NCBI GenBank assembly: GCA_913019905.1
Contig: CAJVZD010000039.1
Coordinates: forward strand, 1-44,595
DNA: 44,595 nt
Source of the DNA: an uncultured Cellvibrionales bacterium
GTDB taxonomy: Bacteria; Pseudomonadota; Gammaproteobacteria; Pseudomonadales; Dasaniaceae
Direction of reading: 5' to 3'
A program made the position numbers and the translations under genes. Shown here piece after piece: positions 25,699-35,778 of this stretch. The number at the start of each line of letters is the position of its first letter. Position 1 is the first letter of the stretch. Under the pieces are notes generated by a model that was not told where the DNA came from, ran no database searches, and saw only the letters and a program-made list of their open reading frames with translations.

Positions 25699-28600
25699 CT
25701 ACTCAACGATACTGACGATAAACAGCAGGTCTCCTTTCGAAACCAGTTGTCCGTTACTGTTGTTGACTCGTTCTATACGGTATTTCTTGTCAGAAGGATA
25801 AAGAACATTCTCACCACTGTTAAAGCTGTTGAGACTAATCTGGCTAAACATTTTCATGGCTTCCATTAACGCCAATGACTGATCGACACTAACGACATCA
25901 CCCTGCTTAACGAAATCAGGATCTGAAGGAGCGGCAGCAGTATAAAATACCCCACTGCTCGCCGCACAAACTTTAAGTTCATTACTACCAGCTACTTTTA
26001 TGGTTTCAAAATCAAAGCCGCTTGCAGCGCCACTGCTCGCCGCCGCATTCGTTTCGTCTATCAGATCCTGTGCGTTCAAAGAAGCCATAAAACCTGGTAG
26101 ATAATTGGTATCGTAATCCCCCCCTTTAAAAGTATCGTCCGTAAGAATACGTTTTAACAAGGTAATATTGGTAGCAATACCTTCTATAACGACCGTACCG
26201 AGATAATGATAGAGTTTTTCAATCACGTCTTCACGGCTTGCGCCGCGCATGATTATCTGAGCAATCAAACTATCGTAGAAAGGTGAGATTTCAATACCTG
26301 TATCAACAATCGAAATTATCTCGACATCGTCACGTGCAGGCATTTCGCATCTGGTAACCAACCCTGGATTCGGCGAGAGTTGCATCGTCCCTGAACTGTC
26401 GATGACAATTTTTTCTGCAGTAACTCGCACCTCAATAGCATAACCTGTTTCCTGCCGCTCAATGTTTTCAATTGTGCCACCACCCGAAATTTCAAATTGG
26501 GTTTTAACAATATCAACCCCAGACGTTGCCTCAGTAACAGGATGCTCTACTTGCAAGCGAGTATTCATCTCCATGAAATAGACTTCGCCGGCATCCAGAT
26601 TATAGATAAACTCTACCGTCCCGGCTCCCGTGTAATCAACCGCGTCGGCGATTGCAAGTGTGTACGCAAACACTTTTTCTTTAAGTTCTGCCGGCAACAT
26701 TGTTGATGCAGACTCTTCGATCATCTTTTGATTGTTTCGCTGCACAGAACAGTCTCTCAATCCAATGACGCGACTATTTCCATGGCTATCACGCAATAAC
26801 TGCACTTCTATATGCCGCATAGAAGTGACAAACTTCTCTAAATAGAGGTCTCCATTACCAAACGCAGCTCTAGCCTCTGCACTAACACTTCCATAATATT
26901 TCAGCATTTCCTCCTGATTCCGGACGACTTGAATCCCCTTTCCGCCACCGCCATGAACCGCCTTCAGCAACACAGGATATCCTATATTATTCCCGATGTT
27001 AATTGCCTGTTCACAGCTAGCCAGTATGCCATGACTCCCTGGAACTACAGGAACATCATTAGATTGAACGGTTTGAATTGCATTGGATTTGTTGCCCATC
27101 GTCATCATGCTGCTGGAACTTGGACCGATAAAATTAATGCTATTGTTGACGCAGAGACTGGCAAAGTGAGGGTTTTCAGACAAAAACCCGATACCAGGGT
27201 GTAAAGAAGAGACTTGCTCGTGCTGGGCAACCTTTATCACCGATTGCGCATTGAGGTAACTTTCGTCCGAAGTATTACCGCCTAGACAAATCAGCTTATC
27301 AGTCTCCCGTAGCATTTTTGCGGGCACCGATGTCATGTCAGGGTCTGAAGCGACTAACACAACAGCAAGATTACTTTCCTGGGCTTTTCGAATGAGTTTT
27401 ACGGCGGTACAGCCACGGGCGTGAACAAGCACCTGCTCGATCGGCTTCATAAGCGAGCGAGGATCTATTTCCACCAGCGTTTCTGATTCTGAGGCCAAAA
27501 CAGGCATAACGCTTGATAATGCGCCTTCAACAACCTGTTCAACAGTCTTGCTGGGCATAGGCATAGTGCTGTCAATCTCCAGAAGTCTGGAATCTAAGGT
27601 TTCCGAAAAAGGATTCTTAACAAGCTCTGCCATCGATCCATTTGTTTTAGAAAGATAATTAGACAACGTTGAGGTTGAAGGCAAATAAGAGGGCACAACC
27701 ATTTGCCCAGCAAAAGGCATGTTTGTTCCCGAGAAATAATAGGTTTGCGCAAGAGGATGAGTAACAAAACTGGCCTGGGCGCCACCTGTACAATCGCCAT
27801 AGCCAAATATTATCACCGGCAATTCGTTATCGCGAATAAAGCGTGTGATTCGATCATTGACAACAGCCATAGAGAAAAGCGCGCTAGCACCCTCCTTTGT
27901 TTGCATGCCTCCGGAACTGATTAAACAGACAACCGGTAAGTGCTTAGTTGCACATTCAACCAGCAAGTGGCAAAATTTTTCACCACTGGCCATATCAAAT
28001 GCGCCCGCCTGAAACAACATGTTAGAAACAGCGACACCTATTCGGCGCTCCTCCCCAGACGAGGTTTTCAAAGTTGCCAGGCCTGTAACCAAACCACAGG
28101 GGCGGATATTATTCTCCAGTGCTTGCTCTATCGACTGACGAAAACCGGGAAAATTTACCGGATTAGGGCTAGTCTTATCAGCGCCTAACTCATCAAAATC
28201 TTTAAAGAAACGGCTAATCATGTCATCGGGCGCCACCTTATTTTTTGGCTTTTCGCTTTGTAATACTTTCAAAATGAGTAAGTCCTGGTAACCCATTGTT
28301 AAACGATTCCAGAAGTCCTTGCGACGACCGATGCGAGCAGGGTTGATTGTGCCTTTAAAATCACCCTCGCCTTTACTCTTATAGAATGCCGGCAGTAGTC
28401 GTTCAATATAGTAGGTTAAGATCACAAATAGACTATCGTTCATTTGCGGATTGCCGATGCTTTTCCATTGCTCAACTTTAATCAACAACTCACCAAGATG
28501 ACCTTGATTTAAGAAGAACTTCATCCACTGTTCGAAACGGTCCTCTTTCTGCGTATCATTATTTTTACCCAAAACAGAACTCAAGGAGTTTTGTAGTAAT

Positions 28601-30276
28601 GTTCCGACAGAGGCACGACTTAGGCTTTGTGTTTCCATTGCCTCCTTCGCAATGGAAGCCAGGTTTACAACAACGTTATCGTAGAGTGTATCGAATATTA
28701 GGATATCCTGGCACTGCTGAACAAACGCGGTTCGCAGTTCCTTATGAACCACAACATCCATGACGTTGAGACTATTGAGCGGAGGCCAGTTCTCAGTGAG
28801 GGGCATCGTATCTTCATCGTCGAGCAACGCAATTAAGGCGCGGAAGTTATGGGTTGCACTGCTCTTCCAGCGATTGTACAAAGAAAAACCAATTTCAAAG
28901 GTTAAGGTGTTAATTGCCTGCTCGTATTTTTCTTTGGGTTCACCTAATAACAAACGGGTAACAGCATTACGTTCATTGTTTAGGTCTTCTCGTTTATTGT
29001 TAAAATTCTTCCAGGTTTTTGCTAGCTGATCATCGTAAATGACTTTATCTGGATCATTGAGCCAGCTTTTGAAAACATTATCTTTTTCCAGGTTTAAACG
29101 ACTATCCAAGTCACCCTCAGGCAGGGTTAGTTTTGACAAACGACCATATTCACTACTCGAGATAGAGTGCACCCGGCCGCGCACACTTAAGTAACGAAGA
29201 TAGCGATAGCAGAGCCCGAAAATGTTTGACTGGGTCGTGGGAGTGCGCCCTAAGCCCAAGTCGAGATCAAACCCAAGGGTCGAATCAGACACCAATATTT
29301 GCTCGTGTTTACCTGGCGATAAACGACGGGCGAGGTGGCGATCATAGTGCTCTCTTAACTCGACGGATTTACGGACGAATTCAACCGATGCGTTCTCAAT
29401 TGCCTCGATGCTTGAAAAAATAGCTTTTTGAAGATTGTGTTGTCGCTCATCCTGATCGACTGGCGAATAGTCGATAATGCCGTCGATGCAACCTAGGGTA
29501 TATAATTCCTCGGGGGAGACACCCACCGCTTTGGCACACTCCTGCCAGGACAAATTGAATTTTCGAGCGATGCTTTGTAAGCCCTGAGGCTGAATCGTGT
29601 TAAAAATCCCGTCGCGCACGCATAACAGTACGTTGGCAGCTGCCAACGGTATCGCCCCACCGGAAAAACCGACGCCGATAATGATACCAACGGTGGGAAC
29701 GTCAACATTGGCGCTTTCGGTAATTAATCGGGAAATGCTGTGGGCCTGATTTTGGCTGTTGGCTACTTCTCCTGCATCGGCTCCCGGCGTATCTATCAAA
29801 TAAACGATAGGTCGCGACATATCTGAATAAAGGCGTATTGCCTGCCTTGCCATTTCATGATGTTCGGGCAACCAGCTGCCATTAGCACTGGTTCGCTCCT
29901 GACAAATAAAACAGATGCGGCGATTACCTCGATGGTGAACTAACTCTACTTCGGCACTATAAAATGGCCCATGTTCTTTACTGCTAATGATATTGCCATT
30001 TAGCCCTTCGACAATGTCTTTGGCACTAGGGCGCTTACTGTGTTGTGCAGGTTGCACGGTCTGCTCGATATACTCATCTACCGATAGTTTCCGGACGGCC
30101 TCAAGCCGAGTTTCGATACGCCGCTCCTCAACCAGCCCTTGTAAGTGCTCAGATAGAGGTACCGGCTCCTCATCGGGAAACAAAGAAAACCCAGCCGACG
30201 TTTTTTCCGCTTTTAGGAAGAGCGGATCGGCGCCAGATGATGACGTTGAGAAAATCGAGGTGGAGGCCGTAGCCAT
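25699..30276 (-). CDS. Single-chain biotin-dependent acyl-CoA carboxylase (CT-alpha, CT-beta, BC, BCCP)
   Basis: A 1525-residue fused carboxylase. Residues about 80-290 are an AccA-like carboxyltransferase half (YLIDTPGADAGE, GVGFSGGAIPLAAAN, IQPQGLQSIA). Residues about 290-700 form a long helical linker with no recognised domain. Residues about 720-900 are an AccD-like half (CLISSGGMQTKEGASALFSM, DCTGGAQASF) without the AccD zinc finger. Residues about 945-1390 are biotin carboxylase (LHPGIGFLSEN, KAVHGGGGKGI, RDCSVQRNNQKMIEES, EMNTRLQVEHPVTE). The C-terminus is a biotin carrier domain with the biotin lysine in LMEAMKM (about 1475). The order differs from eukaryotic ACC and from the BC-first long-chain carboxylases. 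ATG 30276 follows AGAGGA by 7 nt. Substrate unknown: acetyl-, propionyl- or longer acyl-CoA. Confidence 0.93.
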   Translation of the reverse strand: MATASTSIFSTSSSGADPLFLKAEKTSAGFSLFPDEEPVPLSEHLQGLVEERRIETRLEAVRKLSVDEYIEQTVQPAQHSKRPSAKDIVEGLNGNIISSKEHGPFYSAEVELVHHRGNRRICFICQERTSANGSWLPEHHEMARQAIRLYSDMSRPIVYLIDTPGADAGEVANSQNQAHSISRLITESANVDVPTVGIIIGVGFSGGAIPLAAANVLLCVRDGIFNTIQPQGLQSIARKFNLSWQECAKAVGVSPEELYTLGCIDGIIDYSPVDQDERQHNLQKAIFSSIEAIENASVEFVRKSVELREHYDRHLARRLSPGKHEQILVSDSTLGFDLDLGLGRTPTTQSNIFGLCYRYLRYLSVRGRVHSISSSEYGRLSKLTLPEGDLDSRLNLEKDNVFKSWLNDPDKVIYDDQLAKTWKNFNNKREDLNNERNAVTRLLLGEPKEKYEQAINTLTFEIGFSLYNRWKSSATHNFRALIALLDDEDTMPLTENWPPLNSLNVMDVVVHKELRTAFVQQCQDILIFDTLYDNVVVNLASIAKEAMETQSLSRASVGTLLQNSLSSVLGKNNDTQKEDRFEQWMKFFLNQGHLGELLIKVEQWKSIGNPQMNDSLFVILTYYIERLLPAFYKSKGEGDFKGTINPARIGRRKDFWNRLTMGYQDLLILKVLQSEKPKNKVAPDDMISRFFKDFDELGADKTSPNPVNFPGFRQSIEQALENNIRPCGLVTGLATLKTSSGEERRIGVAVSNMLFQAGAFDMASGEKFCHLLVECATKHLPVVCLISSGGMQTKEGASALFSMAVVNDRITRFIRDNELPVIIFGYGDCTGGAQASFVTHPLAQTYYFSGTNMPFAGQMVVPSYLPSTSTLSNYLSKTNGSMAELVKNPFSETLDSRLLEIDSTMPMPSKTVEQVVEGALSSVMPVLASESETLVEIDPRSLMKPIEQVLVHARGCTAVKLIRKAQESNLAVVLVASDPDMTSVPAKMLRETDKLICLGGNTSDESYLNAQSVIKVAQHEQVSSLHPGIGFLSENPHFASLCVNNSINFIGPSSSSMMTMGNKSNAIQTVQSNDVPVVPGSHGILASCEQAINIGNNIGYPVLLKAVHGGGGKGIQVVRNQEEMLKYYGSVSAEARAAFGNGDLYLEKFVTSMRHIEVQLLRDSHGNSRVIGLRDCSVQRNNQKMIEESASTMLPAELKEKVFAYTLAIADAVDYTGAGTVEFIYNLDAGEVYFMEMNTRLQVEHPVTEATSGVDIVKTQFEISGGGTIENIERQETGYAIEVRVTAEKIVIDSSGTMQLSPNPGLVTRCEMPARDDVEIISIVDTGIEISPFYDSLIAQIIMRGASREDVIEKLYHYLGTVVIEGIATNITLLKRILTDDTFKGGDYDTNYLPGFMASLNAQDLIDETNAAASSGAASGFDFETIKVAGSNELKVCAASSGVFYTAAAPSDPDFVKQGDVVSVDQSLALMEAMKMFSQISLNSFNSGENVLYPSDKKYRIERVNNSNGQLVSKGDLLFIVSIVE

Positions 30277-30638
30277 AGAGTTGTCCTCTTTACAGTATTA
30301 TTAATTTATTAGCGCAACACTGATTATAGTGTGTTTAACAGAATTTATATCTTGTATAGCCAACACAGCAGAATTTATCAGAGCCGTAGTCAAACGACGT
30401 TTTTTCTTCCTTCAAATTCCATCGATACAGGTTTATTCACTTTAGCTAATTCTTATCGTTGCTATTATCCAGAATCTACGCAAGTTTGACAGCCTAGCAC
30501 CTCGAACGCATTGTTCCATAATTGGAACGGTAGTAAGCTGTGACGTTATTTACCAGAAATTGACTTCTTTTAGGCCATTAAAGCAATCAAACGAAAAGCA
30601 ATGAAAAGAGTCGAACCAAAACAGAAAGAGTGGAAGCC
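30277..30638. promoter_or_regulatory. Divergent control region of the carboxylase and LysR genes
   Basis: GTTCCA-TAAT-TGGAAC at 30513-30528 is a perfect 6+6 dyad containing a T-N11-A LysR-box pattern. It lies about 110 bp before the LysR start and about 237 bp before the carboxylase start. A minus-strand TATAAT (30323-30328) is about 47 bp upstream of the carboxylase ATG and is a likely -10, with no obvious -35. Confidence 0.55.
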
Positions 30639-31574
30639 GTGTTAGATATCAATGCCATGCTGTTATTTGCGCGTGTGGTAGCCGCTCAAGGCTATACCCA
30701 AGCCGCCAAAAATACAGGCATACCCAAATCCACTCTGAGTCGCAAAATTACGCAGCTGGAAAAAGACCTTGATGTACGATTATTACAACGCAATTCCCGC
30801 TCCCTGTGTCTAACTGAGGAAGGGCGGCAAGTCTACGAAAAAGCACTCAATATTCTGCATGAAGTCGAGTCAGTCCAAAACTCGCTGGAAATTTCCCAAC
30901 AAGCCATTTCCGGGACATTAAAAGTTCTTTTCCCCATTTCCTTTGATCAAAATTTAGCCACGAGTCTGTGCACCGGCTTCTTGCAAAAATATCCGAAAAT
31001 TGACGTCGCCTTTCAGTTCTGCGATGGGGATGTCGACTTAATTGGCCAAAATTTTGATATTGCCATTATGTTTGGTCCATTGGCCAATTCAAACCTGATC
31101 GCAAGGCCACTTTTTGAAAGAGACATGGTCTTAACAGCGACACCGCGATACTTGAAAAATTTTGGCACGCCTGTAGATGCGGCAACGTTAGCAACCCACC
31201 GTGGAATTTTGCTGGGCAACAACAACTCCCTACCGATCTGGCCGCTAGGTATTGGGGCCGAAAAATCGCTGGTTAGCTTTTACCCAAAGGCCTGCGTAAA
31301 TAGTGCCGCGGCCGTAAAGCAAATGGTAATGGCCGATATAGGTATTGCCATATTATCTGACACCCAATGTCGACACGAGCTGCAACGCGGTGAGCTGGTC
31401 AGATTGCTGGCGAACCATAAACTCGAAAAACTGAAAGCCTACGGCCTTTATTCCAGCCGCAACCAATTGGCCCCGCGAATCTCTTATTTTTTAGATTATG
31501 TCGCAAAGAGCTTTGACAAGGTGGAATCTCAACAGTTATTGCAGCTGTCGCCCGTGCGAGATGCCTCTTATTGA
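30639..31574 (+). CDS. LysR-family transcriptional regulator
   Basis: A 311-residue LysR regulator. The N-terminal winged helix-turn-helix is complete (MLLFARVVAAQGYTQAAKN, IPKSTLSRKITQLEKDLDVR, LLQRNSRSLCLTEEG). An effector-binding domain begins near residue 85 (GTLKVLFPISF) and contains DIAIMFG, YLKNFGTP and VMADIGIAILSD. This is the branch with CrgA/AaeR-like proteins. It is divergent from the carboxylase gene, with a dyad in between, so it probably controls that gene and perhaps the downstream GST-like gene. I prefer GTG 30639 (MLDINAM), 8 nt after AGAAAGAG; GTG 30630 sits inside that site. No other regulator of this type is in the window. Confidence 0.9.
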   Translation: MLDINAMLLFARVVAAQGYTQAAKNTGIPKSTLSRKITQLEKDLDVRLLQRNSRSLCLTEEGRQVYEKALNILHEVESVQNSLEISQQAISGTLKVLFPISFDQNLATSLCTGFLQKYPKIDVAFQFCDGDVDLIGQNFDIAIMFGPLANSNLIARPLFERDMVLTATPRYLKNFGTPVDAATLATHRGILLGNNNSLPIWPLGIGAEKSLVSFYPKACVNSAAAVKQMVMADIGIAILSDTQCRHELQRGELVRLLANHKLEKLKAYGLYSSRNQLAPRISYFLDYVAKSFDKVESQQLLQLSPVRDASY

Positions 31575-31732
31575 TCGTCTTATACCCGAAAGATTCCCAC
31601 TGACAGCTACACTAAATTTCAACACAATGACTGCGTTGATATTGGGGCGATTGCCAACTTGGAAAGAACAAAAGCGCCCAAATAACTATTTCTATACCAT
31701 TGATTAAATCACACGAAGGAGACAAACTAACA

Positions 31733-32338
31733 ATGAAACTTTATCACTGTAAAGACGCTCGCTCTCTGCGTCCATTGTGGGCTCTCGAAGAAATGGGGCT
31801 CGACTACGAACTTATCAATATGGATTTTCCGCCGCGGTTTACCTATCCGGGATATCTGGATATCAATCCAATGGGAACCGTTCCCGCCTTTGTCGACGGT
31901 GATATCACGATGACAGAATCAGCCGGGATCTGTCAGTATCTGGTCGAAAAATATGGGCCTACCGATATTGGTATGAACATAAACGATCCGGAATACGGCG
32001 AATACTTAAACTGGCTCCACAGAAGTGATGCCACCCTAACCTTTCCGCAAACGATTGTACTGCGATACACTAGATTGGAACCGGAAGAACGCCGCCTCCC
32101 GCAGGCTGTAGCAGATTATTCCCAGTGGTTTTTATCTCGCTTAAAAGCCGTAGAATTGGCACTGGAAGGCAAAGATTATTTGTGCGGCGACCGATTTACC
32201 ATTGCTGATATTGCCGTCACTTACGCCCTCTATCTTGGTAGAAGCCTTGGCCTTGATGAACGTTACAAGCCAAACTGCAAACGCTACCTTGAACAAATGA
32301 CACAACGTCCTGCCTTTATAAAAGCACAAGCGCGCTAG
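31733..32338 (+). CDS. Glutathione S-transferase family protein
   Basis: A 201-residue GST-like protein. The N-terminal thioredoxin-like domain begins MKLYHCKDARSLRPLWALEE. It contains the cis-proline segment MGTVPAFVDGD and the glutathione-gripping TESAGICQYL. The C-terminal helical domain ends with the N-capping/hydrophobic staple motif FTIADIAVTYAL. It could conjugate or isomerise an electrophilic metabolite, or reduce a peroxide. I start it at ATG 31733, after AAGGAGAC, rather than at 31700, where no domain residues would be added. It follows the LysR gene by about 160 bp on the same strand. Confidence 0.9.
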   Translation: MKLYHCKDARSLRPLWALEEMGLDYELINMDFPPRFTYPGYLDINPMGTVPAFVDGDITMTESAGICQYLVEKYGPTDIGMNINDPEYGEYLNWLHRSDATLTFPQTIVLRYTRLEPEERRLPQAVADYSQWFLSRLKAVELALEGKDYLCGDRFTIADIAVTYALYLGRSLGLDERYKPNCKRYLEQMTQRPAFIKAQAR

Positions 32339-32510
32339 AAAGCATTTCTTCATGCCCCATGAACTAATATTCCAGGTAGTCTTTATCGATTAGCGGCTCA
32401 TGGGCATCACTGCCTTCCACCCAAACCTACTCAATCCACGGCCTCCATCGATATTTACGTACAAACTCGATTCTGTCTGAAAATTGAAGCTAAAACGTCC
32501 TTTTTTACGC

Positions 32511-32540
32511 AAAAAAAAGGGCGCCGAAACAACGGCACCC
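32511..32540 (-). terminator. Terminator of TonB receptor 1
   Basis: On the minus strand GGGTGCCG pairs with CGGCGCCC around a 6-nt loop and is followed by a run of eight T's. It lies 22 bp after the receptor stop codon. Confidence 0.92.
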
Positions 32541-32562
32541 CTAGATTTAAGCTCAGCGGATA

Positions 32563-35436
32563 TTAATCTATAGTGTACTTAAACCCAACTTTGTACATTC
32601 TGCCTAAAGCATTATGAGTATAACCGTCGTACATCAAGTCACCATAGGCAATCGGCGGCTCTTCATCACTTAGGTTAATCACCGATGCTGTAAGACTCAA
32701 AGCATCGTCCATTAGGCTGGCAGTAAAGTGGAAGTCCATAGTCGTTTGGCTATCAATTCCTGTGTCTCCATTGGGCAGATCCGTTCTTTGATCGTCGTAG
32801 TCCGAGATATAATTGATATACAACAACGCATTCATGCTAGCACCTATGCCGACATTAATGTGCGCTCTCGATTTCAGGTCCTGGATAGGGCGTTGACCGT
32901 TTACGAAATTATAATAACCCGCCGCTTCATAGGCATCGGCGATTAACACTCCTCCTTTGTAGTAAGCATCAACGTCATAACTCAATGTATAAGTACCTTC
33001 CAGGCCTATATTGACCTGACTGCCACCTACATCCATAGCGTAATCGACATAAAAATCGATACCATCGGTTTCTGTTTCCGGACCATTGATAATATTGGCC
33101 TGAATACGCTCAATACCCGCAGACGTACATGATCCGTCTCTAATACCACCCTGGCAGGTGATTTGGCTCTGTACGGCTTCTTTGGCAGCACCACCCGCAG
33201 CATAAGCGTCTGCAAGCTGACCAAAGGACTCAACAACAATGGGGTTTTCAAACTCAAAAGCCCAATAATCGATTGACGCATTTAAACTTTCGCTACTGTA
33301 AACAGCACCAAAGTTGTAGGTGAATGCAGACTCTGGATCAAGATCAGGATTTCCCGTGGTATCAATCGCTTTAAAGGCGAGTGTTGAAAGTACAAACGAA
33401 AGCGCTGTCGAAGAACCTTCATCAAGATCGTTGGGTGATGGACCACGGAAAGTTGTTTGCACCGAACCACGTAATGACAGGTTATCATTGATATGATATT
33501 GAACCGACAATTTTGGATCGAAGGTATCTTTTCCATGTCCGTAGTCTTCGTAGCGAACACCTACTGTAGCAGTGAAGCTTTCAGTTAGTTCTATCGCAGC
33601 TTCAGCAAAACCGGCATAAACGGTTTGATCAAGATCATAGGCAGTTGATGAACCTAAAAAGCTGTGTAAACCGGTTTTGTTCACACAATCGGTATATCCG
33701 GGTACACGACAGGGGTTAAGTGCCGTATTGTTCAAGTCACCTGGATCTTGTTTGACTTCATTATGCCGAATTTGCATACCGTAAGCGATATCAATATTTT
33801 CAACGGATTGTTGCAACACAAATTCTGCAGTAATGAGGTCATTTTCACCAAACTGTTTCCAATCCTCATCGATCCAGTTTTGCAACTCTTGAGAATTAGC
33901 AAATTCAGCTTCGTAATTTGCGTTAGGGAACTGACCGTAATAACCCGATTCAATCGCGCTTGAGAACGGATTGAAGTATCCACAATTACCTTGACCCGGC
34001 ACAGCACCATTGGCACTGATGCTTTCATCGTTGTTTAACGTAGCCCCGCAACCTTCACCACCGTAACCATTAAATGCCAGTTTTGTGTTGGCAATAGACG
34101 CGTCTAGAGATTCGAAACCACCTTCAGAATGAGAATAGGCAATAGCGACAGAGTAGCCCACATCATCATTGATTTGACCGTCCATAGAACCGGCGATACG
34201 CCAGGTTTCATAATCACGTTCTCCGGTTCTTGGTCCTTTGGCACCGGCACCGTTAACACGGCCACGCATGATCAAATAATCAGGTGCAGCAGGTAGACCG
34301 CCGATAAAATCGGGGTAGGTCTCCATAAAACTGTCCCAGGCAGGGTGATCAGGAGTAACTTTCTGAACAGGATCGATCAGTAGCTGAGGGGGGTAGGAAG
34401 GCGATGTGGCCCAGTTAGGCACCTCGGTTTTTGCATACAAAAACTCAAGATGAATACCTGCACCACTGGCCAGCTCACCATTAAGTTCAGAGAAGATCTG
34501 ATAGTGGTCTTCATCTTCTACCAAATTATCAAACTGGGTGTATTGAAAACGACAGGCACCACCTTGATTATCACTACCAAGCGCTTCACAGGCAGGGTCA
34601 GGAATACCACCGCTTAATATCGTATCAAGACCCAAGCCGTCTCCATCGGGGTTCGTATCCAGGAAAGGATAAAATGTCCCAGGATTACCAATAGAAGAAT
34701 AGCCACCATAGGGAAAATTACTTCCGTCGGGTGTCGAAGACCAGCCACGATCTCGTTGCTGAAGTTTATTTCGACCGGAATAACCCACAGACGTCACCCA
34801 ATCAAAATCGCCTATTTGGGTGCCGAATATAGCGCTAAGGTTCATATCGCCATCGCTATCTTCTATATCGGTATAGCCACCTTGAATTTCAAAACCCTCA
34901 AAACTGCTGCGGGTGATAAAGTTAACAACACCACCAATCGCATCAGATCCGTAGGTTGCCGCCGCGCCCTCTTTCAAAATTTCTACGCGTTCGACCGCCG
35001 CCGAAGGAATACTATTGGTATCGACAAATCGACCAGCGCCCAATCGAACCGGTACAGCCACTTGTCGCTGCCCGTTAATTAAAACTAAGGTACGGTTTGG
35101 ACCTAAACCACGCAAGTTTACGTTAGACAAACCTTCCGTCGCATTAGACTGAAACTGGTTTGAGTCACCGTCCACACCGGAACTAAAGCTCAAGTTCTTT
35201 ACAAAATCGGTAATAGAAGGCGTATTCTGCATGTCCATGGAATCTCGATCGAAGACCGAGACGTTAGTTGCCGCGTCGGTCGCCTCACCCCTGATCAGAG
35301 AACCGGTAATAACGACTTCTTCTATTTCTAACTCATCATCTTGAGCCATAACCGCAGCCGGCGGCATACCCAAAACGGCAGCACCGGCAAGCGGCACCGC
35401 CAATCGTTTAAAAAATGATTTGTGATGTTTGTTCAT
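32563..35436 (-). CDS. TonB-dependent receptor 1
   Basis: A 957-residue outer-membrane receptor. The signal peptide (KRLAVPLAGAAVLGMPPAAV, cut near MAQDD, about residue 31) is followed by the TonB-box-like EIEEVVITGS. The plug domain spans about 50-165 (LRGLGPNRTLVLINGQRQ, VERVEILKEGAAATYGSDAI), then comes a large 22-strand-type barrel ending in the aromatic-terminated MYKVGFKYTID. It imports an unknown ligand using TonB-ExbBD energy. It is the first of three tandem paralogues with near-identical N-termini, a conserved C-terminal DEEPP...YDGYTHNALGRMYKVGF block and its own terminator. ATG 35436 has CTAGGGG 7 nt upstream. Nothing marks it as a siderophore receptor. Confidence 0.94.
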   Translation of the reverse strand: MNKHHKSFFKRLAVPLAGAAVLGMPPAAVMAQDDELEIEEVVITGSLIRGEATDAATNVSVFDRDSMDMQNTPSITDFVKNLSFSSGVDGDSNQFQSNATEGLSNVNLRGLGPNRTLVLINGQRQVAVPVRLGAGRFVDTNSIPSAAVERVEILKEGAAATYGSDAIGGVVNFITRSSFEGFEIQGGYTDIEDSDGDMNLSAIFGTQIGDFDWVTSVGYSGRNKLQQRDRGWSSTPDGSNFPYGGYSSIGNPGTFYPFLDTNPDGDGLGLDTILSGGIPDPACEALGSDNQGGACRFQYTQFDNLVEDEDHYQIFSELNGELASGAGIHLEFLYAKTEVPNWATSPSYPPQLLIDPVQKVTPDHPAWDSFMETYPDFIGGLPAAPDYLIMRGRVNGAGAKGPRTGERDYETWRIAGSMDGQINDDVGYSVAIAYSHSEGGFESLDASIANTKLAFNGYGGEGCGATLNNDESISANGAVPGQGNCGYFNPFSSAIESGYYGQFPNANYEAEFANSQELQNWIDEDWKQFGENDLITAEFVLQQSVENIDIAYGMQIRHNEVKQDPGDLNNTALNPCRVPGYTDCVNKTGLHSFLGSSTAYDLDQTVYAGFAEAAIELTESFTATVGVRYEDYGHGKDTFDPKLSVQYHINDNLSLRGSVQTTFRGPSPNDLDEGSSTALSFVLSTLAFKAIDTTGNPDLDPESAFTYNFGAVYSSESLNASIDYWAFEFENPIVVESFGQLADAYAAGGAAKEAVQSQITCQGGIRDGSCTSAGIERIQANIINGPETETDGIDFYVDYAMDVGGSQVNIGLEGTYTLSYDVDAYYKGGVLIADAYEAAGYYNFVNGQRPIQDLKSRAHINVGIGASMNALLYINYISDYDDQRTDLPNGDTGIDSQTTMDFHFTASLMDDALSLTASVINLSDEEPPIAYGDLMYDGYTHNALGRMYKVGFKYTID

Positions 35437-35748
35437 GTGTTTTCCCCTAGTTTTTCAATTACCCAAAGGCGTGTGTAAAACCTTTAAGTTACTTTTAAGT
35501 CCGCATTGAGAAACAGACTTGATCTAGATTATCGTCTTCAAAAAATTGCTTATGTTTCTAATCAATTCCTTCGAAGCGTCAAACAACCAATTCCTTTGAC
35601 GTGTTGAAAAAACTCACTGTATTCATGCCAATGGCAGCATGCCTTTACAACAGAATAGTCTTCATTTTCACTAGACAATTGAAGTGTAGTGCTTATTGCT
35701 AATTTATCTTTTCTTACATTATGTTATTTATTTTTGGAATCAGATTTA

Positions 35749-35778
35749 TCTAGCAGGTCAAAACTTAACCTTTATTTT
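35749..35778 (-). promoter_or_regulatory. Conserved upstream box of TonB receptor 1
   Basis: Plus-strand TCTAGCAGG, then CTTAACCTTTATTTT after a short gap. The same box stands before the other two receptors at 290-291 bp from their ATG codons, and here at 313 bp. On the gene's strand it reads AGGTTAA-N9-GCTAGA. It is a likely operator or promoter element. Confidence 0.6.
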
